A stretch of DNA of 64,000 nucleotides from Deltaproteobacteria bacterium (GTDB lineage: Bacteria > Myxococcota_A > UBA796 > UBA2385). Where the stretch lies: the NCBI GenBank assembly GCA_018401435.1, contig JAGYJW010000016.1, positions 1-64,000 on the forward strand. The letters run 5' to 3'. Positions 46,945 through 56,873 of the stretch are shown in pieces. The notes beneath the pieces were generated by a model. It saw only the letters and a program-made list of their open reading frames with translations. It had not been told where the DNA came from and did not search any database. A program made the translations under genes and the position numbers. Numbering within the stretch: position 1 is the stretch's first letter; every line of letters starts with the position of its first letter.

Positions 46945-47655
46945 ATGACCCTGACCACCGCCTTTGGCATCCCCCTGCGGCTGCACGCCAGCTTCCTGGT
47001 GCTCGGGGGCGGCCTGCTGGCCTGGCGGGCGCTTTCCGAGGGGGGCATGGCCGCGGTCGAGCTGGCTGGCTTCTTGGGCCTGCTCTTTGGTTCCGTGCTG
47101 CTGCACGAGCTGGGCCACGCCCTGGTCGCCCGCCGCCATGGCATCGAGACCCGCTCGATCACCCTGCACCCCCTGGGTGGGGTCGCGGCCTTGTCGGCAG
47201 AGCCGCGCAGCCCCGGCGCGGAAGCCGCCATCGCGCTGGCCGGGCCTGCGGTCAACCTGGCCCTGGCGGGCTTGGGCGCCTTGGCCTATGGCGCCGCGCT
47301 GCCTCTGGCTGGCTGGTTCGTGGCGATGAACCTGGGCATGGCGGTCTTCAACCTGCTCCCGGCCTGGCCCATGGACGGCGGGCGGGTGTTGCGGGCCGCC
47401 TTGACCGGCCGGATGGGCCGCCTCGCCGCCACCCGCATGGCGCTGGACCTGTCCCAGGTGCTCGCCTGGGGGCTGGTCCTCGCCGGGCTCCGCTTTGGCT
47501 TCAACCTCTCGCTGATCGGTGGCTTCCTGCTCCTGGCCGTGCGCTCCGAGCGGCGGCGCCTGCCGCAGGTCGGGGGCAGCCCACCCCAGGCATCGCCGGC
47601 GGCCAGTCGCGCCCTCGGCGTACCGGACCCCCGCTGGGCCCACCCCCGGGCCTGA
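46945..47655 (+). CDS. Site-2-protease-family intramembrane metalloprotease
   Basis: The 236-residue membrane protein has HELGH at residues 54-58 in a transmembrane helix and the third zinc ligand in PAWPMDGGRVL (D144). It belongs to the compact, PDZ-less M50 group (SpoIVFB/Rv-type). Such enzymes cut membrane-bound regulators within the bilayer. ATG at 46945 is chosen because the hydrophobic N-terminus starts right after it; the upstream frame is Arg-rich and unlike a protein. Confidence 0.88.
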   Translation: MTLTTAFGIPLRLHASFLVLGGGLLAWRALSEGGMAAVELAGFLGLLFGSVLLHELGHALVARRHGIETRSITLHPLGGVAALSAEPRSPGAEAAIALAGPAVNLALAGLGALAYGAALPLAGWFVAMNLGMAVFNLLPAWPMDGGRVLRAALTGRMGRLAATRMALDLSQVLAWGLVLAGLRFGFNLSLIGGFLLLAVRSERRRLPQVGGSPPQASPAASRALGVPDPRWAHPRA

Positions 47656-47663
47656 TCGGGCGG

Positions 47664-48461
47664 TCAGTTCTCCAGGTAGTCGTTGACGGCCTCGCCCTGC
47701 TTCTGCATGGAGGTCACGATCTGGCTCTTGGCGAAGTCTTCGCTGACGGGCAGCACGCCATAGTCGGCGTCGATCCAGGTGGCCTGCACGCGGGTGGTCC
47801 TGCCGCTGCCGGCCGGCAAGGACACGGACAGGAAGTACTGGGCGAAGACGTCCATGCCGTTGAGGGAGACCTCGGCGGGGCGGGTGAGCCAGCTGCGGTG
47901 CACCATGGCCCAGCCGATCTCGGTGTCCACCCAGCGGTACTCGATGTCATTCCAGGTCTCGACGTCGATCAGCCCGGCGAACTTGGCGAGGCCATAGCTG
48001 CTGGCTTCGAGCGCCAGGCAGTCTCGACCGGGGAAGCAGCTGGGGTCTCGCTCGAAGTCGCGGTCGTACTCGACATAGTTGGCCGGTACCACCTCGGACC
48101 AGTCCGCCACCACGGTGGTGTGTACCACCGGCCGCATGCCATAAGGGTGCTCGGTGGCCACGGCCGCGCCGATCAGGGCGTCCACCGAGCGTGAATTCCG
48201 CAGGTTGAGCGCCCTGACAGCCTCCTGGTCGAGGTTGGTGATCTGGTAGCCTTCGACGGTGGCGGCGAGGTGGTCGCCTTGACCCAGCCAGCGGTCCAGA
48301 TTCTGCACGCCGGCGATGAGGGCCTCGTCGTCTTCGAGGTCATCGCCCATGTGCAGGAAGATGTAGCCGCAGAGGTCTTCGAGGGCGGCAGGGGCTTGGG
48401 GGGGCGGCTTGCAGGCGCCGAGAGCCAGCAGGCCCGGCCCAAGCCGGAGCAGACGGTGCAT
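47664..48461 (-). CDS. Lipoprotein of unknown function
   Basis: A 265-residue product with lipobox LLALGAC/KPPP. The mature part begins with helices (LEDLCGYIFLHMGDDLEDDE) and continues with mixed beta structure (WNDIEYRWVDTEIGWAMVHR, VSLNGMDVFAQYFLSVSLP). ATG at 48461 with TGGAG upstream is preferred over 48473. Convergent with the site-2 protease, 8 bases between stops. No family recognised. Confidence 0.65.
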   Translation of the reverse strand: MHRLLRLGPGLLALGACKPPPQAPAALEDLCGYIFLHMGDDLEDDEALIAGVQNLDRWLGQGDHLAATVEGYQITNLDQEAVRALNLRNSRSVDALIGAAVATEHPYGMRPVVHTTVVADWSEVVPANYVEYDRDFERDPSCFPGRDCLALEASSYGLAKFAGLIDVETWNDIEYRWVDTEIGWAMVHRSWLTRPAEVSLNGMDVFAQYFLSVSLPAGSGRTTRVQATWIDADYGVLPVSEDFAKSQIVTSMQKQGEAVNDYLEN

Positions 48462-48539
48462 GGGGGGCTCCACCCGACAAGGAACCGGTGGATTTTAACC
48501 CAGCCTCTGCGCGGTTGGGCCCAAAAACTGTCCAGCCGG

Positions 48540-49580
48540 TCAGTCTGTGGGGGGCGCGGTCCTGCGGCGGGTGAGCATCTGCACCGGCGCGCGGGTGACC
48601 GCGAGGGTGAGCTCGCGGCGGTAGCCCTGGGCCTCTCCCCCCAGCTGCCAGGGCATGGCGGTGTCAAAGACCACCCGCACCCGCTCCACATAGAGGTCGT
48701 GCACGCGGGGGTGGACCAGGGTGCCGTCCCAGCAGGCCTTGAGCTGCAGCAGGGCCTCGATGGGGCCCAGGTTGATGACCCGCAGCTGGCAGCGGCCCGG
48801 CAGCCGCGTGGCGTGGGGGAACATGCGCAGCCCGTAGCCATAGAGGGGCGTGGTGCCGACGCCCACCATGCTGCAGGGGCCCCGGTAGAGGGTGGCCCCA
48901 GTGGGCAGGGGCGGGCCGACCGGGGCGCCATCGGGGCCGATGCGGTGGGCCGACTGCCCGAGGTTGGTGATGGTCACAACCGGCGTGGGGCGGCCCAGCC
49001 AGGTGGGCACGGTCCGCAGCAGGGCGGCAGCGAAATATCCAGGTACACCCTTGAAGAACCGCCACCATGGGCGCCCGCCATAGCGGGACTTGAGGTGGTT
49101 GTAGTCATTGAGCACCGCCGCGTCCTGCCCCAGGCCGCCAAAGGGGAAGCGGCTGCCTTCGGTCTCGATCATCGACATCGGCACCGTGCCGTGGGGCTCC
49201 CGCCGCAACCAGGCCTGCAGGTCGTCCAGGGGTGGGCCGCAGCCCAGCCATCTGGCCAGGGCGTTGCCGGTGCCCATCGAGAGCACGCCAATCCGGGGCA
49301 GGTCGGCCCCTTCTTCGGTTGCATGGCGCACCAGGCCGTTGATGATGCCGACGATGGTGCCGTCGCCGCCCCCGGCAAAGACGGTGCCCACCCGGGTGGC
49401 GGCCAGCGAGCGGAGCACCGCGTCGGCCTGCTCCGGCGAGCGGGTGAGGTGGAGCTTGTCGGCCGGAACCAGGGCTTGCAGGCTGCGGGCCACCCGCGGA
49501 GTGACCCGGCCGGCGTTGGCATTGACGATGACCGCGAAGTTGTCGTCGGGGACGGTGGGGCGCGGCTCCTGGGGCTCCAT
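48540..49580 (-). CDS. Diacylglycerol/sphingosine-type lipid kinase
   Basis: The 346-residue protein has the DAGK catalytic domain: VIVNANAGRV at the start, GTVFAGGGDGTIVGIINGL with the GGGDGT nucleotide loop, and GVLSMGTGNALARWLG. The C-terminal half is the beta-sandwich that binds the lipid (GLGQDAAVLNDYNHLKSRYG). Bacterial members phosphorylate diacylglycerol or related lipids. ATG 49580 has GAGGAAG just upstream, better than the 12-codon longer start. Confidence 0.85.
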   Translation of the reverse strand: MEPQEPRPTVPDDNFAVIVNANAGRVTPRVARSLQALVPADKLHLTRSPEQADAVLRSLAATRVGTVFAGGGDGTIVGIINGLVRHATEEGADLPRIGVLSMGTGNALARWLGCGPPLDDLQAWLRREPHGTVPMSMIETEGSRFPFGGLGQDAAVLNDYNHLKSRYGGRPWWRFFKGVPGYFAAALLRTVPTWLGRPTPVVTITNLGQSAHRIGPDGAPVGPPLPTGATLYRGPCSMVGVGTTPLYGYGLRMFPHATRLPGRCQLRVINLGPIEALLQLKACWDGTLVHPRVHDLYVERVRVVFDTAMPWQLGGEAQGYRRELTLAVTRAPVQMLTRRRTAPPTD

Positions 49581-49655
49581 TCTTCCTCGTGGGCTGCGCG
49601 GCCGGGCCGTCCCCACACTATAGCAGGCCGGGGCGCGGGCCCTGGCTTGTGCGGC

Positions 49656-52277
49656 TCAGCCGGCGACCAGGGCGAAGACGGCCTCCAGGGCCTGGGGCAG
49701 CGCGTCGGGGTCCTTGCCGCCGGCCTGCGCCATGTCGGGGCGGCCGCCGCCGCCGCCGCCCACCATCCCCGCGACCTCCTTGATGAGCTTGCCGGCGTGC
49801 ACGCGCTTGCCGGCGAGGTCCTTGGACACGGTCACGACGATCTTGACCGAGTCGGCGTCGCGGCTGGCCAGCACCACCACGCCGCTGCCCAGCTGGTCGC
49901 GCAGGCGGTCGGCCTCGTCGCGCAAGGCGGAGGCGTCGGCGGTCAGCTCGGCGCTGATCACGGCGATGCCGCCCACATCCCGAGCCTGGCTGAGCAGGTC
50001 GCCGGCGGCGCTGCGGGCCAGCTCGCGCTTGGCGGCGTCGAGCTCCTTTTCGAGGCGCTTGCGGTCTTCCAGCACCCGGTCGATGCTCTCGGCGAGGAGT
50101 TCGGGCTGGGCGCGCAGGGCGGCCGCGGCGGCCTTCAGGGCCTCGTCCCGGCTGCGCAGGTAGGCCAGCGCGCCCGGCCCGGTCAGGCCTTCGATGCGGC
50201 GCACGCCCGCGGCCACGCCGGTCTCGGTGCTCACCCGGAAGACGCCGATGTCGCCGGTGCGCCGGGCGTGGGTGCCGCCGCACAGCTCCAAGGAGAAGCC
50301 GCTGACCTCGATGGTGCGCACGCGATCGCCGTACTTCTCGCCAAAGAGGGCCATGGCGCCGGCGGCCCGGGCCTCGTCCAAGGAGCGCTCCTGGGCGTCT
50401 ACGGCCTGGTTGCGGAGGATCCAGGTGCACACAAGGTCCTCGACCCTGGTCAGCTCCTCGTCCGAGACGGGCTTGTGGTGGGCAAAGTCGAAGCGCAGGC
50501 GGTCCGGGGTCACCAGCGAGCCCTTCTGGGTCACATGGTCGCCGAGCACATCGCGCAGGGCGGCGTGCAGCAGGTGGGTGGCGGTGTGGTTGAGGCGCAC
50601 CCGGTCGCGCCGGGCCGCATCCACCGCCAGCAGCAGCCGATCCCCCAGGTTGATGCTGCCTTCTTCGACCGTCACGTCGTGAACGATGAGGTCGCCGCCC
50701 ACCTTGCGGGTGTCCAGCACGCGGGCTTGCAGGCCCTCGCCCGACAAGGTGCCTTGATCGCCCACCTGCCCGCCGCTCTCGGCGTAGAAGGGGCTGCTGT
50801 CGGTGACCACCTGGCCCCGCTGCCCGGCTGCCAGGCGCTGCACGGCGGCGCCTTCGGCCACCAGCGCGATGACTGCGCCTTCGCCGTCGTCCTGCTCATA
50901 GCCGGTGAAGCGGGTGGCCCCGGCCTCGGCGCGGATGGTGAGCAGGGCGTCGCTCACGCGCTCCTCGCCCGAGCCCTTCCAATGGGCCCGACCGGCCTGC
51001 CGCTGGCTGGCCATCGCGGCCTCGTAGCCGGCGAGATCGACGGTGACGCCGCGTTCTTCGGCGATGAGCCCCGTGAGGTCGAGGGGGAAGCCAAAGGTGT
51101 CGTAGAGCCGGAACACGGTGTCGCCGGGCAGGATGCCGCCGGGGCCCGCTGCGGCCACCGCCTCTTCGAGCAGCTCCAAGCCCCGCCCCAGGGTGCGGGC
51201 GAAGCGCTCTTCTTCGCCTTTGACCACCTCGGCGATGAAGTCCCTGCGCTCGACCAGCTCGGGGTAGGCCTCGCCCAGGTGGGCCACCACGGCGTCGGTG
51301 ACCCGGTGGAAGAAGGGCTCGTTGAGCTGGAGCTTGACCCCGAAGCGGATGGCGCGGCGCATGATGCGGCGCAACACATAGTCGCGCTCGCTGTTGCCGG
51401 GCATCACGCCGTCGGCGATGGCAAAGGCCGTCGCCCGCGCGTGGTCGGCGATGACCCGCATGGCCACGTCCTGCTCGTCGTCGCTGCGGCCGTAGGGGCG
51501 CCCGGCCAGCTCGGCCACCTTGGCGATGAGGGGCGTGAAGCAGTCGGTGTCGTAGTTGGAGTAGACCCCCTGCAAGGCGGCGGCCACGCGCTCGAGGCCG
51601 GCGCCGGTGTCGATGCTGGGCCGGGGCAGCGGGGTCATGCTGCCGTCGGCGCTGCGCTCGAACTGCATGAAGACCAGGTTCCAGATCTCGACATAGCGGT
51701 CGCTCTCGGTGGCGGGGCCGCCTTCGGGACCGCGGCTGGGGCCATGGTCGTAGAAGATCTCGCTGCAGGGCCCGCAGGGGCCGGTGTCACCCATGGACCA
51801 GAAGTTGTCCTTGGCCCCCAGGCGCTGGATGCGCTCGGGGCGCACGCCGGGCAGCTGCCGCCACAGGGCCTCGGCCTCGTCATCCTCTTCGAAGACCGTG
51901 ATCCAGAGCTTGTCGATGTCGATGCCCAGGTCACCGGTGAGCAGCTCCCAGGCCCAGCGGATGGCGTCGGCCTTGAAGTAGTCGCCGAAGCTGAAATTCC
52001 CCATCATCTCGAAGAGGGTGTGGTGCCGGGGGGTGCGGCCCACATTCTCGAGGTCGTTGTGCTTGCCGCTCACCCGCAGGCACTTCTGAACCGTGGTGGC
52101 GCGTGGGTTGTCGCGCTGTTCCCGCCCCGTGAAGACATCCTTGAACTGCACCATGCCTGCGTTGGTGAAGTAGAGGGTCGGGTCGTTGGCGGGCACGATG
52201 GACGAGCTGGGAAGGACCTGGTGGCCGCGGGCTTCGAAGAAGCCCTGGAAGCGGCGGCGGATTTCGTTGGACTTCAC
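49656..52277 (-). CDS. alaS: Alanyl-tRNA synthetase
   Basis: A full-length 873-residue class II synthetase: motif 1 region (LPSSSIVPANDPTLYFTNAG), FTGREQ, RVSGKHNDLENVGRTPRHHT, MMGNFSFGDYFK, motif 3, then the editing domain with HTATHLLHAALR and CGGTHARRTGDIG, and a C-terminal GGGGGGRPDMAQAGG oligomerisation domain. GTG start. Upstream is pilT on the same strand, 87 bases away, so a shared transcript is possible. Confidence 0.97.
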   Translation of the reverse strand: MKSNEIRRRFQGFFEARGHQVLPSSSIVPANDPTLYFTNAGMVQFKDVFTGREQRDNPRATTVQKCLRVSGKHNDLENVGRTPRHHTLFEMMGNFSFGDYFKADAIRWAWELLTGDLGIDIDKLWITVFEEDDEAEALWRQLPGVRPERIQRLGAKDNFWSMGDTGPCGPCSEIFYDHGPSRGPEGGPATESDRYVEIWNLVFMQFERSADGSMTPLPRPSIDTGAGLERVAAALQGVYSNYDTDCFTPLIAKVAELAGRPYGRSDDEQDVAMRVIADHARATAFAIADGVMPGNSERDYVLRRIMRRAIRFGVKLQLNEPFFHRVTDAVVAHLGEAYPELVERRDFIAEVVKGEEERFARTLGRGLELLEEAVAAAGPGGILPGDTVFRLYDTFGFPLDLTGLIAEERGVTVDLAGYEAAMASQRQAGRAHWKGSGEERVSDALLTIRAEAGATRFTGYEQDDGEGAVIALVAEGAAVQRLAAGQRGQVVTDSSPFYAESGGQVGDQGTLSGEGLQARVLDTRKVGGDLIVHDVTVEEGSINLGDRLLLAVDAARRDRVRLNHTATHLLHAALRDVLGDHVTQKGSLVTPDRLRFDFAHHKPVSDEELTRVEDLVCTWILRNQAVDAQERSLDEARAAGAMALFGEKYGDRVRTIEVSGFSLELCGGTHARRTGDIGVFRVSTETGVAAGVRRIEGLTGPGALAYLRSRDEALKAAAAALRAQPELLAESIDRVLEDRKRLEKELDAAKRELARSAAGDLLSQARDVGGIAVISAELTADASALRDEADRLRDQLGSGVVVLASRDADSVKIVVTVSKDLAGKRVHAGKLIKEVAGMVGGGGGGRPDMAQAGGKDPDALPQALEAVFALVAG

Positions 52278-52364
52278 GGGGGACCCCAGATCAGCGTGCG
52301 AGGAGGAGCCGTCTGCTAAACGCGCGCTGCGGGCCGGGCAAGGCGCCGGCGGGGCCGGGACCCG

Positions 52365-53444
52365 CTACCAGTCCTGCTCGCCGATTCCGCGCAGGCGCAA
52401 GGACAGCTCGTCGGGGTTGTTGACCGAGCGCAAGGCGGACTCCTCGTCGATGAGGCCGCGCTTGAGCAAGGAGAAGACCGCCTGGTCAAAGGTCTGGGTG
52501 CCGTAGACCTTGTGGCCCCGGGCGATGTGGTCGGGGATCTCGCGCACCCGCGCCGGGTCGCTGATGCACTCGCTCACCGCACCCTTGTTGAGCAGGATCT
52601 CGACGGCCGCCGCCCGGCCGCCGGCCAGGGTGGGGATCAGCCGCTGGCTGAGTACGGCCCGCAGGGTGCTGGCCAGCTGCCAGCGAATGTGCTGCTGGTG
52701 GTGGGGCTCGAAGAAGCCGATCATGCGGTTGATGGTCTCGGGCGCGTCCAGGGTGTGCAGGGTGGCCATCACCAGGTGGCCGGTCTCTGCGGCCTGCAGC
52801 GCGATCTCCACCGTCTCGCGGTCCCGCAGCTCGCCCACCAGGATGACATCGGGGTCCTGGCGCAAGGCCGCCCGCAGGGCGCTGGCAAAGGAGATCGAGT
52901 CCACGCCGATCTCGCGCTGGTTGATCACGCTCTTGCGGTCGTGAAAGGTGAACTCGATGGGGTCTTCGATGGTGAGGATGTGGTGCGACAAGGAGCGGTT
53001 CACCTCCTCGATCAGGGCCGCCATGGTGGTGCTCTTGCCCGATCCGGTGGTGCCGGTGACCAGGATGAGCCCCCGGGGCTCCAGGGCCACCTGCTTGAGC
53101 ACGGTGGGCAGCCCCAGCTCTTCGATGGTCCTGACCTCGGTGGGGATGGTCCGCATCACCATGCCGATGGCCTGCCGCTGCCGAAAGACGTTGACCCGGA
53201 AGCGCCCGACCCCCGGCACCTGCCAGGCTATGTCGAGATCTTGTTCCACTTTGAAACGTTCCCGCTGGGTCGGCGTCATCAGGCTCCAGGCGGCCTTCCC
53301 CAGATCCTCTTTGCTGAGGGCCGGGGCCTGGGCCAGGGGCACCAGCTCCCCCCGGATGCGCAGCATCGGGGGGAGATCCACCTTGAAGTGAAGATCGGAC
53401 GCGCCCTTCCGGACGGCGATCCGGCAGACTTCGGTGAGATCCAT
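52365..53444 (-). CDS. pilT: Twitching-motility retraction ATPase PilT
   Basis: The 359-residue hexameric ATPase disassembles type IV pili. It shows the N-terminal PAS-like domain (KGASDLHFKVDLPPMLRIRG), Walker A GTTGSGKS (131-138), the Asp box ILTIEDPIE, Walker B VILVGELRDRET, the His box LHT, and a C-terminal HEEKs region with RGHKVYGTQTFDQA. ATG 53444; the upstream frame to 53534 is unlikely. With the pseudopilin at 8.1 kb it supports a pilus-bearing organism, though no other pil genes are here. Confidence 0.95.
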   Translation of the reverse strand: MDLTEVCRIAVRKGASDLHFKVDLPPMLRIRGELVPLAQAPALSKEDLGKAAWSLMTPTQRERFKVEQDLDIAWQVPGVGRFRVNVFRQRQAIGMVMRTIPTEVRTIEELGLPTVLKQVALEPRGLILVTGTTGSGKSTTMAALIEEVNRSLSHHILTIEDPIEFTFHDRKSVINQREIGVDSISFASALRAALRQDPDVILVGELRDRETVEIALQAAETGHLVMATLHTLDAPETINRMIGFFEPHHQQHIRWQLASTLRAVLSQRLIPTLAGGRAAAVEILLNKGAVSECISDPARVREIPDHIARGHKVYGTQTFDQAVFSLLKRGLIDEESALRSVNNPDELSLRLRGIGEQDW

Positions 53445-53555
53445 GGCGGCTCCAGCGTCGGGTTCCTGGGCCGGCAGCCTACAACAGGGCAGGGGGCCAG
53501 CGCGGGGGCAGCGCGGGCGACGCGCGGCGAGCACCCGAAGCTGGAGCGCGGAGGC

Positions 53556-54584
53556 TCATTCGCCGTCGGAGTCGTCACCGCCCAGGAACTGGCCCAGGTT
53601 CTGGCTGGACATGATGTCGGTGCGCAGGCGCTCGCGAAGCTCGGGATGGTCCACCAGGTACTGCATGGCGTTCTCGCGGCCCTGCCCGACGCGCTCGTCG
53701 CCCACCGAGTACCAGGAGCCCGAGCGCCGCACGAGCTCGAGCTCGAGGCCCATGTCGATGAGCTCACCCTCCTGGGACACGCCCTTTCCGTAGAGGATGT
53801 CGAATTCGGCCTTGCGGAAGGGGGGGGCCATCTTGTTCTTGACCACCTTGACCCGGGTGCGGTTGCCCACGACCTCTTCCTTGATCTTGATGCCGCCGAT
53901 GCGGCGGATGTCCAGGCGCACCGAGGCGTAGAACTTGAGCGCGTTGCCGCCGCTGGTGGTCTCGGGGCTGCCGAACATGACGCCGATCTTGTAGCGGATC
54001 TGGTTGATGAAGATCATCACGGCGTTGGACTTGTGGATGGCGGCCGTCAGCTTGCGCATGGCCTGGCTCATCAGGCGGGCCTGGGCGCCGGGGATGGAGT
54101 CGCCCATGTCGCCTTCGAGCTCGGACTTGGGCACCAGCGCGGCGACGGAGTCCACCACCACCAGATCGATGACGCCGGAGCGCACCAGGGTCTCAGCGAT
54201 TTCCAGCGCTTGTTCACCGGAGTCGGGCTGGGAGATGAGCAGGTCGTCCACCTGCACGCCCAGGTTGCCGGCATAGGTGGTGTCCAGCGCGTGCTCGGCG
54301 TCGATGAAGGCGGCCACCCCACCCGCCTTCTGGCATTCGGCGATGGTCTGCAGCGCGATGGTGGTCTTGCCGGAGGCCTCGGGCCCGTAGATCTCGATGA
54401 TGCGGCCCTTGGGCAGGCCCCCGATGCCCAGGGCGGCATCCAGGGCGAGGCTGCCCGTGGAATAGACCTCGACCTTGGGGCGCTCGTCGGCGTTCATCTT
54501 CATGATGGCGCCCTTGCCGAACTGGCGTTCGATGGCGCGGATGGTGTCGTCGATGGCCTTGGCGCGGGAGGGGTCGATGGGCAT
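53556..54584 (-). CDS. recA: Recombinase A
   Basis: The 342-residue protein is the RecA strand-exchange ATPase: Walker [10 protein letters not shown] (67-75), [25 protein letters not shown], loop 1/2 region [20 protein letters not shown], and [18 protein letters not shown]. The length is typical. CCGGAG precedes the ATG at 54584. No recX follows. A CTGTACAG palindrome lies 66 bases upstream. Confidence 0.98.
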   Translation of the reverse strand: MPIDPSRAKAIDDTIRAIERQFGKGAIMKMNADERPKVEVYSTGSLALDAALGIGGLPKGRIIEIYGPEASGKTTIALQTIAECQKAGGVAAFIDAEHALDTTYAGNLGVQVDDLLISQPDSGEQALEIAETLVRSGVIDLVVVDSVAALVPKSELEGDMGDSIPGAQARLMSQAMRKLTAAIHKSNAVMIFINQIRYKIGVMFGSPETTSGGNALKFYASVRLDIRRIGGIKIKEEVVGNRTRVKVVKNKMAPPFRKAEFDILYGKGVSQEGELIDMGLELELVRRSGSWYSVGDERVGQGRENAMQYLVDHPELRERLRTDIMSSQNLGQFLGGDDSDGE

Positions 54585-54645
54585 GGTGGCTCCGGTGGGC
54601 AGGTGCAGCGGGGGAGGGGAGGGGGCCGGGGGAGGCACCCCATGA

Positions 54646-54662
54646 ACGCCTGTACAGTACCT
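54646..54662. promoter_or_regulatory. Possible LexA-type operator upstream of recA
   Basis: CTGTACAG at 54650-54657 is a perfect 8-base palindrome in the 136-base gap between recA and mpl, and the flanks (GAACGCCTGTACAGTACC) add partial symmetry. recA is SOS-controlled in most bacteria, and CTG-N-CAG cores are common in LexA boxes, but lineage-specific LexA sites vary widely, so this is tentative. Confidence 0.3.
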
Positions 54663-54720
54663 CCCGCGCCCGCTGCGGGCAACGCAGAATCCGTCAACAA
54701 GCGGACGAAATTCGACCGAC

Positions 54721-56190
54721 TCAGTCGAAGCGATCGGTGAGGGCGGCCAGCAGCTTGCCGTGGATGCCGCCAAAGCCGCCGTTGGACAGCACGGCCACGA
54801 CATCGCCCGGCAGCACATTGGCCGCGACCTGCGCGGCGATGGCGTCGGCGCCTTCGGCTGGCGCCAGCGGACCCTTGGGCCCCACCCCCCACAAGAAGGC
54901 CTCTTTGCCGCGGGCGCGCAGATCATCGACCAGGCGGGCCGGGTCGAAGCGCTCGGCCTCGGGGATGCTGTCCAGGCCCTGGGGTGGCGAGATCACCGCG
55001 AGATCGCAGGCGTCAAAGGCCGAGACATAGTCCTGCTGAAAGAAGCTCCGCCGGCTGGTATTGCTGCGGGCCTCGAAGATGGCCCAGAGCCGCCGCCCCC
55101 CAAAGCGCAGCCGCAAGGCGTCCAAGGTGACCCCCACGGCGGTGGGGTGGTGGGCGAAGTCGTCCACGACCGTGACGCCCCCGATCTCGCCCCGGATTTC
55201 CTGGCGGCGCTTGATGCCTTTGAAGCTGGCGAATCCCTTGGCCAGCGCCTCGGCGTCCAGGCCTTCGCGCATCAAGGCGGCCACGGCGGCGACCTGGTTC
55301 ATCAGGTTGTGTTCGCCGACCAGGGGGCTGTCGAAGCTGCCCACCGACCTGCCGGCCTCCAGCACGGTGAAGCGCATCAAGCCCCGATCCGTGTCCACCC
55401 GCTCGATTCGGCCATCCCACTGCTGGCCTGGGCCGTAGCGGCGCAGCTCGCAGCGGGCCTCCTGGCAGACCTCCTCCACCGAGGGGTGGTCCCAACGGGC
55501 CACCAGCAGCCCATCTTCGGGCAGCAGCTCCACCAGCCGCCTGAAGCTGCCCTGGATGTGGGCCAGGTCGGTGTAGATGTCGGCGTGGTCGAATTCCACG
55601 CTGGTGATGATGGCGGTTCGCGGCCGATAGTGCAGGAACTTCGGCCCCTTGTCGAAGAAGGCCGTGTCGTACTCATCTCCTTCGATCACAAAGCAGTCGC
55701 CGGTTCCAGCCCGGGCAGTACGGGTGAAGTTGGCCGCCACGCCGCCCACCAGAAAGCCGGGATCGCGGCCCGCAGACTCCAACAGCCATGCGGCCAGCGC
55801 GGTGGTGGTGGTCTTGCCGTGGGTGCCGGCAACCACGATGGAGCGCCGGTCTTCGAGGAAACGCAGGCCCAGCAGCTCGGGGAAGCTGAGGTAGGGGAGG
55901 TCACCCTGGAGGACGGCCTGGGCCTCCTCGTAGGCCTCGCGCACCACATTGCCAATGACGACGAGATCGGGCCGCTCACGCAGGTTGCTGGCGACGAATC
56001 CCTCCATGGGGTGGATGCCCAGGCTGGCCAGGTAGTCCGACATGGGCGGATAGACCTTGTTTCCATCCGATCCGGTCACCCGATGTCCGGCATCCACCAG
56101 CATGCCGGCCAGCGCGGCCATCGCCGTCCCTCCGATGCCCAGGATGTGGATGTGCTGAAGGGGGTCGGGCAGGGCGTGGACGTGGGGCAT
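54721..56190 (-). CDS. mpl: UDP-N-acetylmuramate:L-alanyl-gamma-D-glutamyl-meso-diaminopimelate ligase
   Basis: A Mur-ligase-family enzyme of 489 residues that reuses murein tripeptide in peptidoglycan recycling. It begins with the Rossmann motif [17 protein letters not shown], has the ATP loop [14 protein letters not shown] and the Mpl-type segments [22 protein letters not shown] and [14 protein letters not shown] 56190 is preferred; the longer frame starts with TTG at 56205. It is followed by recA on the same strand. Confidence 0.92.
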   Translation of the reverse strand: MPHVHALPDPLQHIHILGIGGTAMAALAGMLVDAGHRVTGSDGNKVYPPMSDYLASLGIHPMEGFVASNLRERPDLVVIGNVVREAYEEAQAVLQGDLPYLSFPELLGLRFLEDRRSIVVAGTHGKTTTTALAAWLLESAGRDPGFLVGGVAANFTRTARAGTGDCFVIEGDEYDTAFFDKGPKFLHYRPRTAIITSVEFDHADIYTDLAHIQGSFRRLVELLPEDGLLVARWDHPSVEEVCQEARCELRRYGPGQQWDGRIERVDTDRGLMRFTVLEAGRSVGSFDSPLVGEHNLMNQVAAVAALMREGLDAEALAKGFASFKGIKRRQEIRGEIGGVTVVDDFAHHPTAVGVTLDALRLRFGGRRLWAIFEARSNTSRRSFFQQDYVSAFDACDLAVISPPQGLDSIPEAERFDPARLVDDLRARGKEAFLWGVGPKGPLAPAEGADAIAAQVAANVLPGDVVAVLSNGGFGGIHGKLLAALTDRFD

Positions 56191-56222
56191 GGCGCACCGG
56201 GGCAAAGGAGCGGGCGGGCCCT

Positions 56223-56873
56223 CTATCCCCTTGATTCGGGCGATGGGCGCATAGCCGCCGCATGAACGGCGGGCGGACAGGCGGGGTCTCGCAGCAGCCG
56301 GGCGAGGTCGGCGGGGCTGTCCACATCAAAGCAGCGCGGCAGCAGCCGGTGGGGCAGGCCCGCGCGCCTGGCCGCCGCCAGGGTCTGGGCCAGCACCCGC
56401 TCCGTGGACCAGTCAATGGCCTCAAAGAGCTGCCCGGTCTGGCTGAGCCCACCGGTGCCCTCGATGGCAATGCACCAGTAGCCCCCATCTTCGGCCGGAC
56501 CGATGCAGGTGTCGGCGGCGGATGCGGCCGCCACCACCCAGGCCGGATCAAAGAGCAGGCAGTCCGTTCCCAGCGCGACACGGCGTCCGGGCCCCCGCAA
56601 GGCATGGCACAGCCGGGCCCCCAGGTCGCCCTCGGCCTGGGGCTCCACCAGGATCCCCCGCGCCCGCAGCCCTCCGGCAAAGCTGCCCGCCAGATCGCCT
56701 GCGAGGCTGAGGGTGATGGGCAGGCCGGTCGGGGCGAGGCGGTCCAGGGTCGCGTGCACAAAGGCCCGGTGCAGGCGCGCGGCCCCGACCTCGCCCAGCA
56801 TCGGTGCCAGGCGGGTCTTCACCTGGCCGGGCACGGGGTCCTTGGTGAGCAGCACCACCCGCGGCCCGCTCAT
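56223..56873 (-). CDS. TIGR04282/DUF2064-family nucleotidyl/glycosyltransferase
   Basis: The 216-residue GT-A-like protein starts VVLLTKDPVPGQVKTRLAP, the CofC-like nucleotide-binding loop, and carries EDGGYW at the core and LGTDCLLFDP. This family is linked to glycolipid or arsenosugar-type gene sets, function unsettled. Its ATG overlaps the stop of the upstream glycosyltransferase (ATGA), so the two are coupled. Confidence 0.82.
   Translation of the reverse strand: MSGPRVVLLTKDPVPGQVKTRLAPMLGEVGAARLHRAFVHATLDRLAPTGLPITLSLAGDLAGSFAGGLRARGILVEPQAEGDLGARLCHALRGPGRRVALGTDCLLFDPAWVVAAASAADTCIGPAEDGGYWCIAIEGTGGLSQTGQLFEAIDWSTERVLAQTLAAARRAGLPHRLLPRCFDVDSPADLARLLRDPACPPAVHAAAMRPSPESRG

Noticed and set aside
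48270..52319. 1349-codon plus-strand ORF opposite the lipid kinase and alaS
   Set aside because: The opposite strand carries complete AlaS and DAGK motifs; this frame is Gly/His/Val-rich antisense translation.
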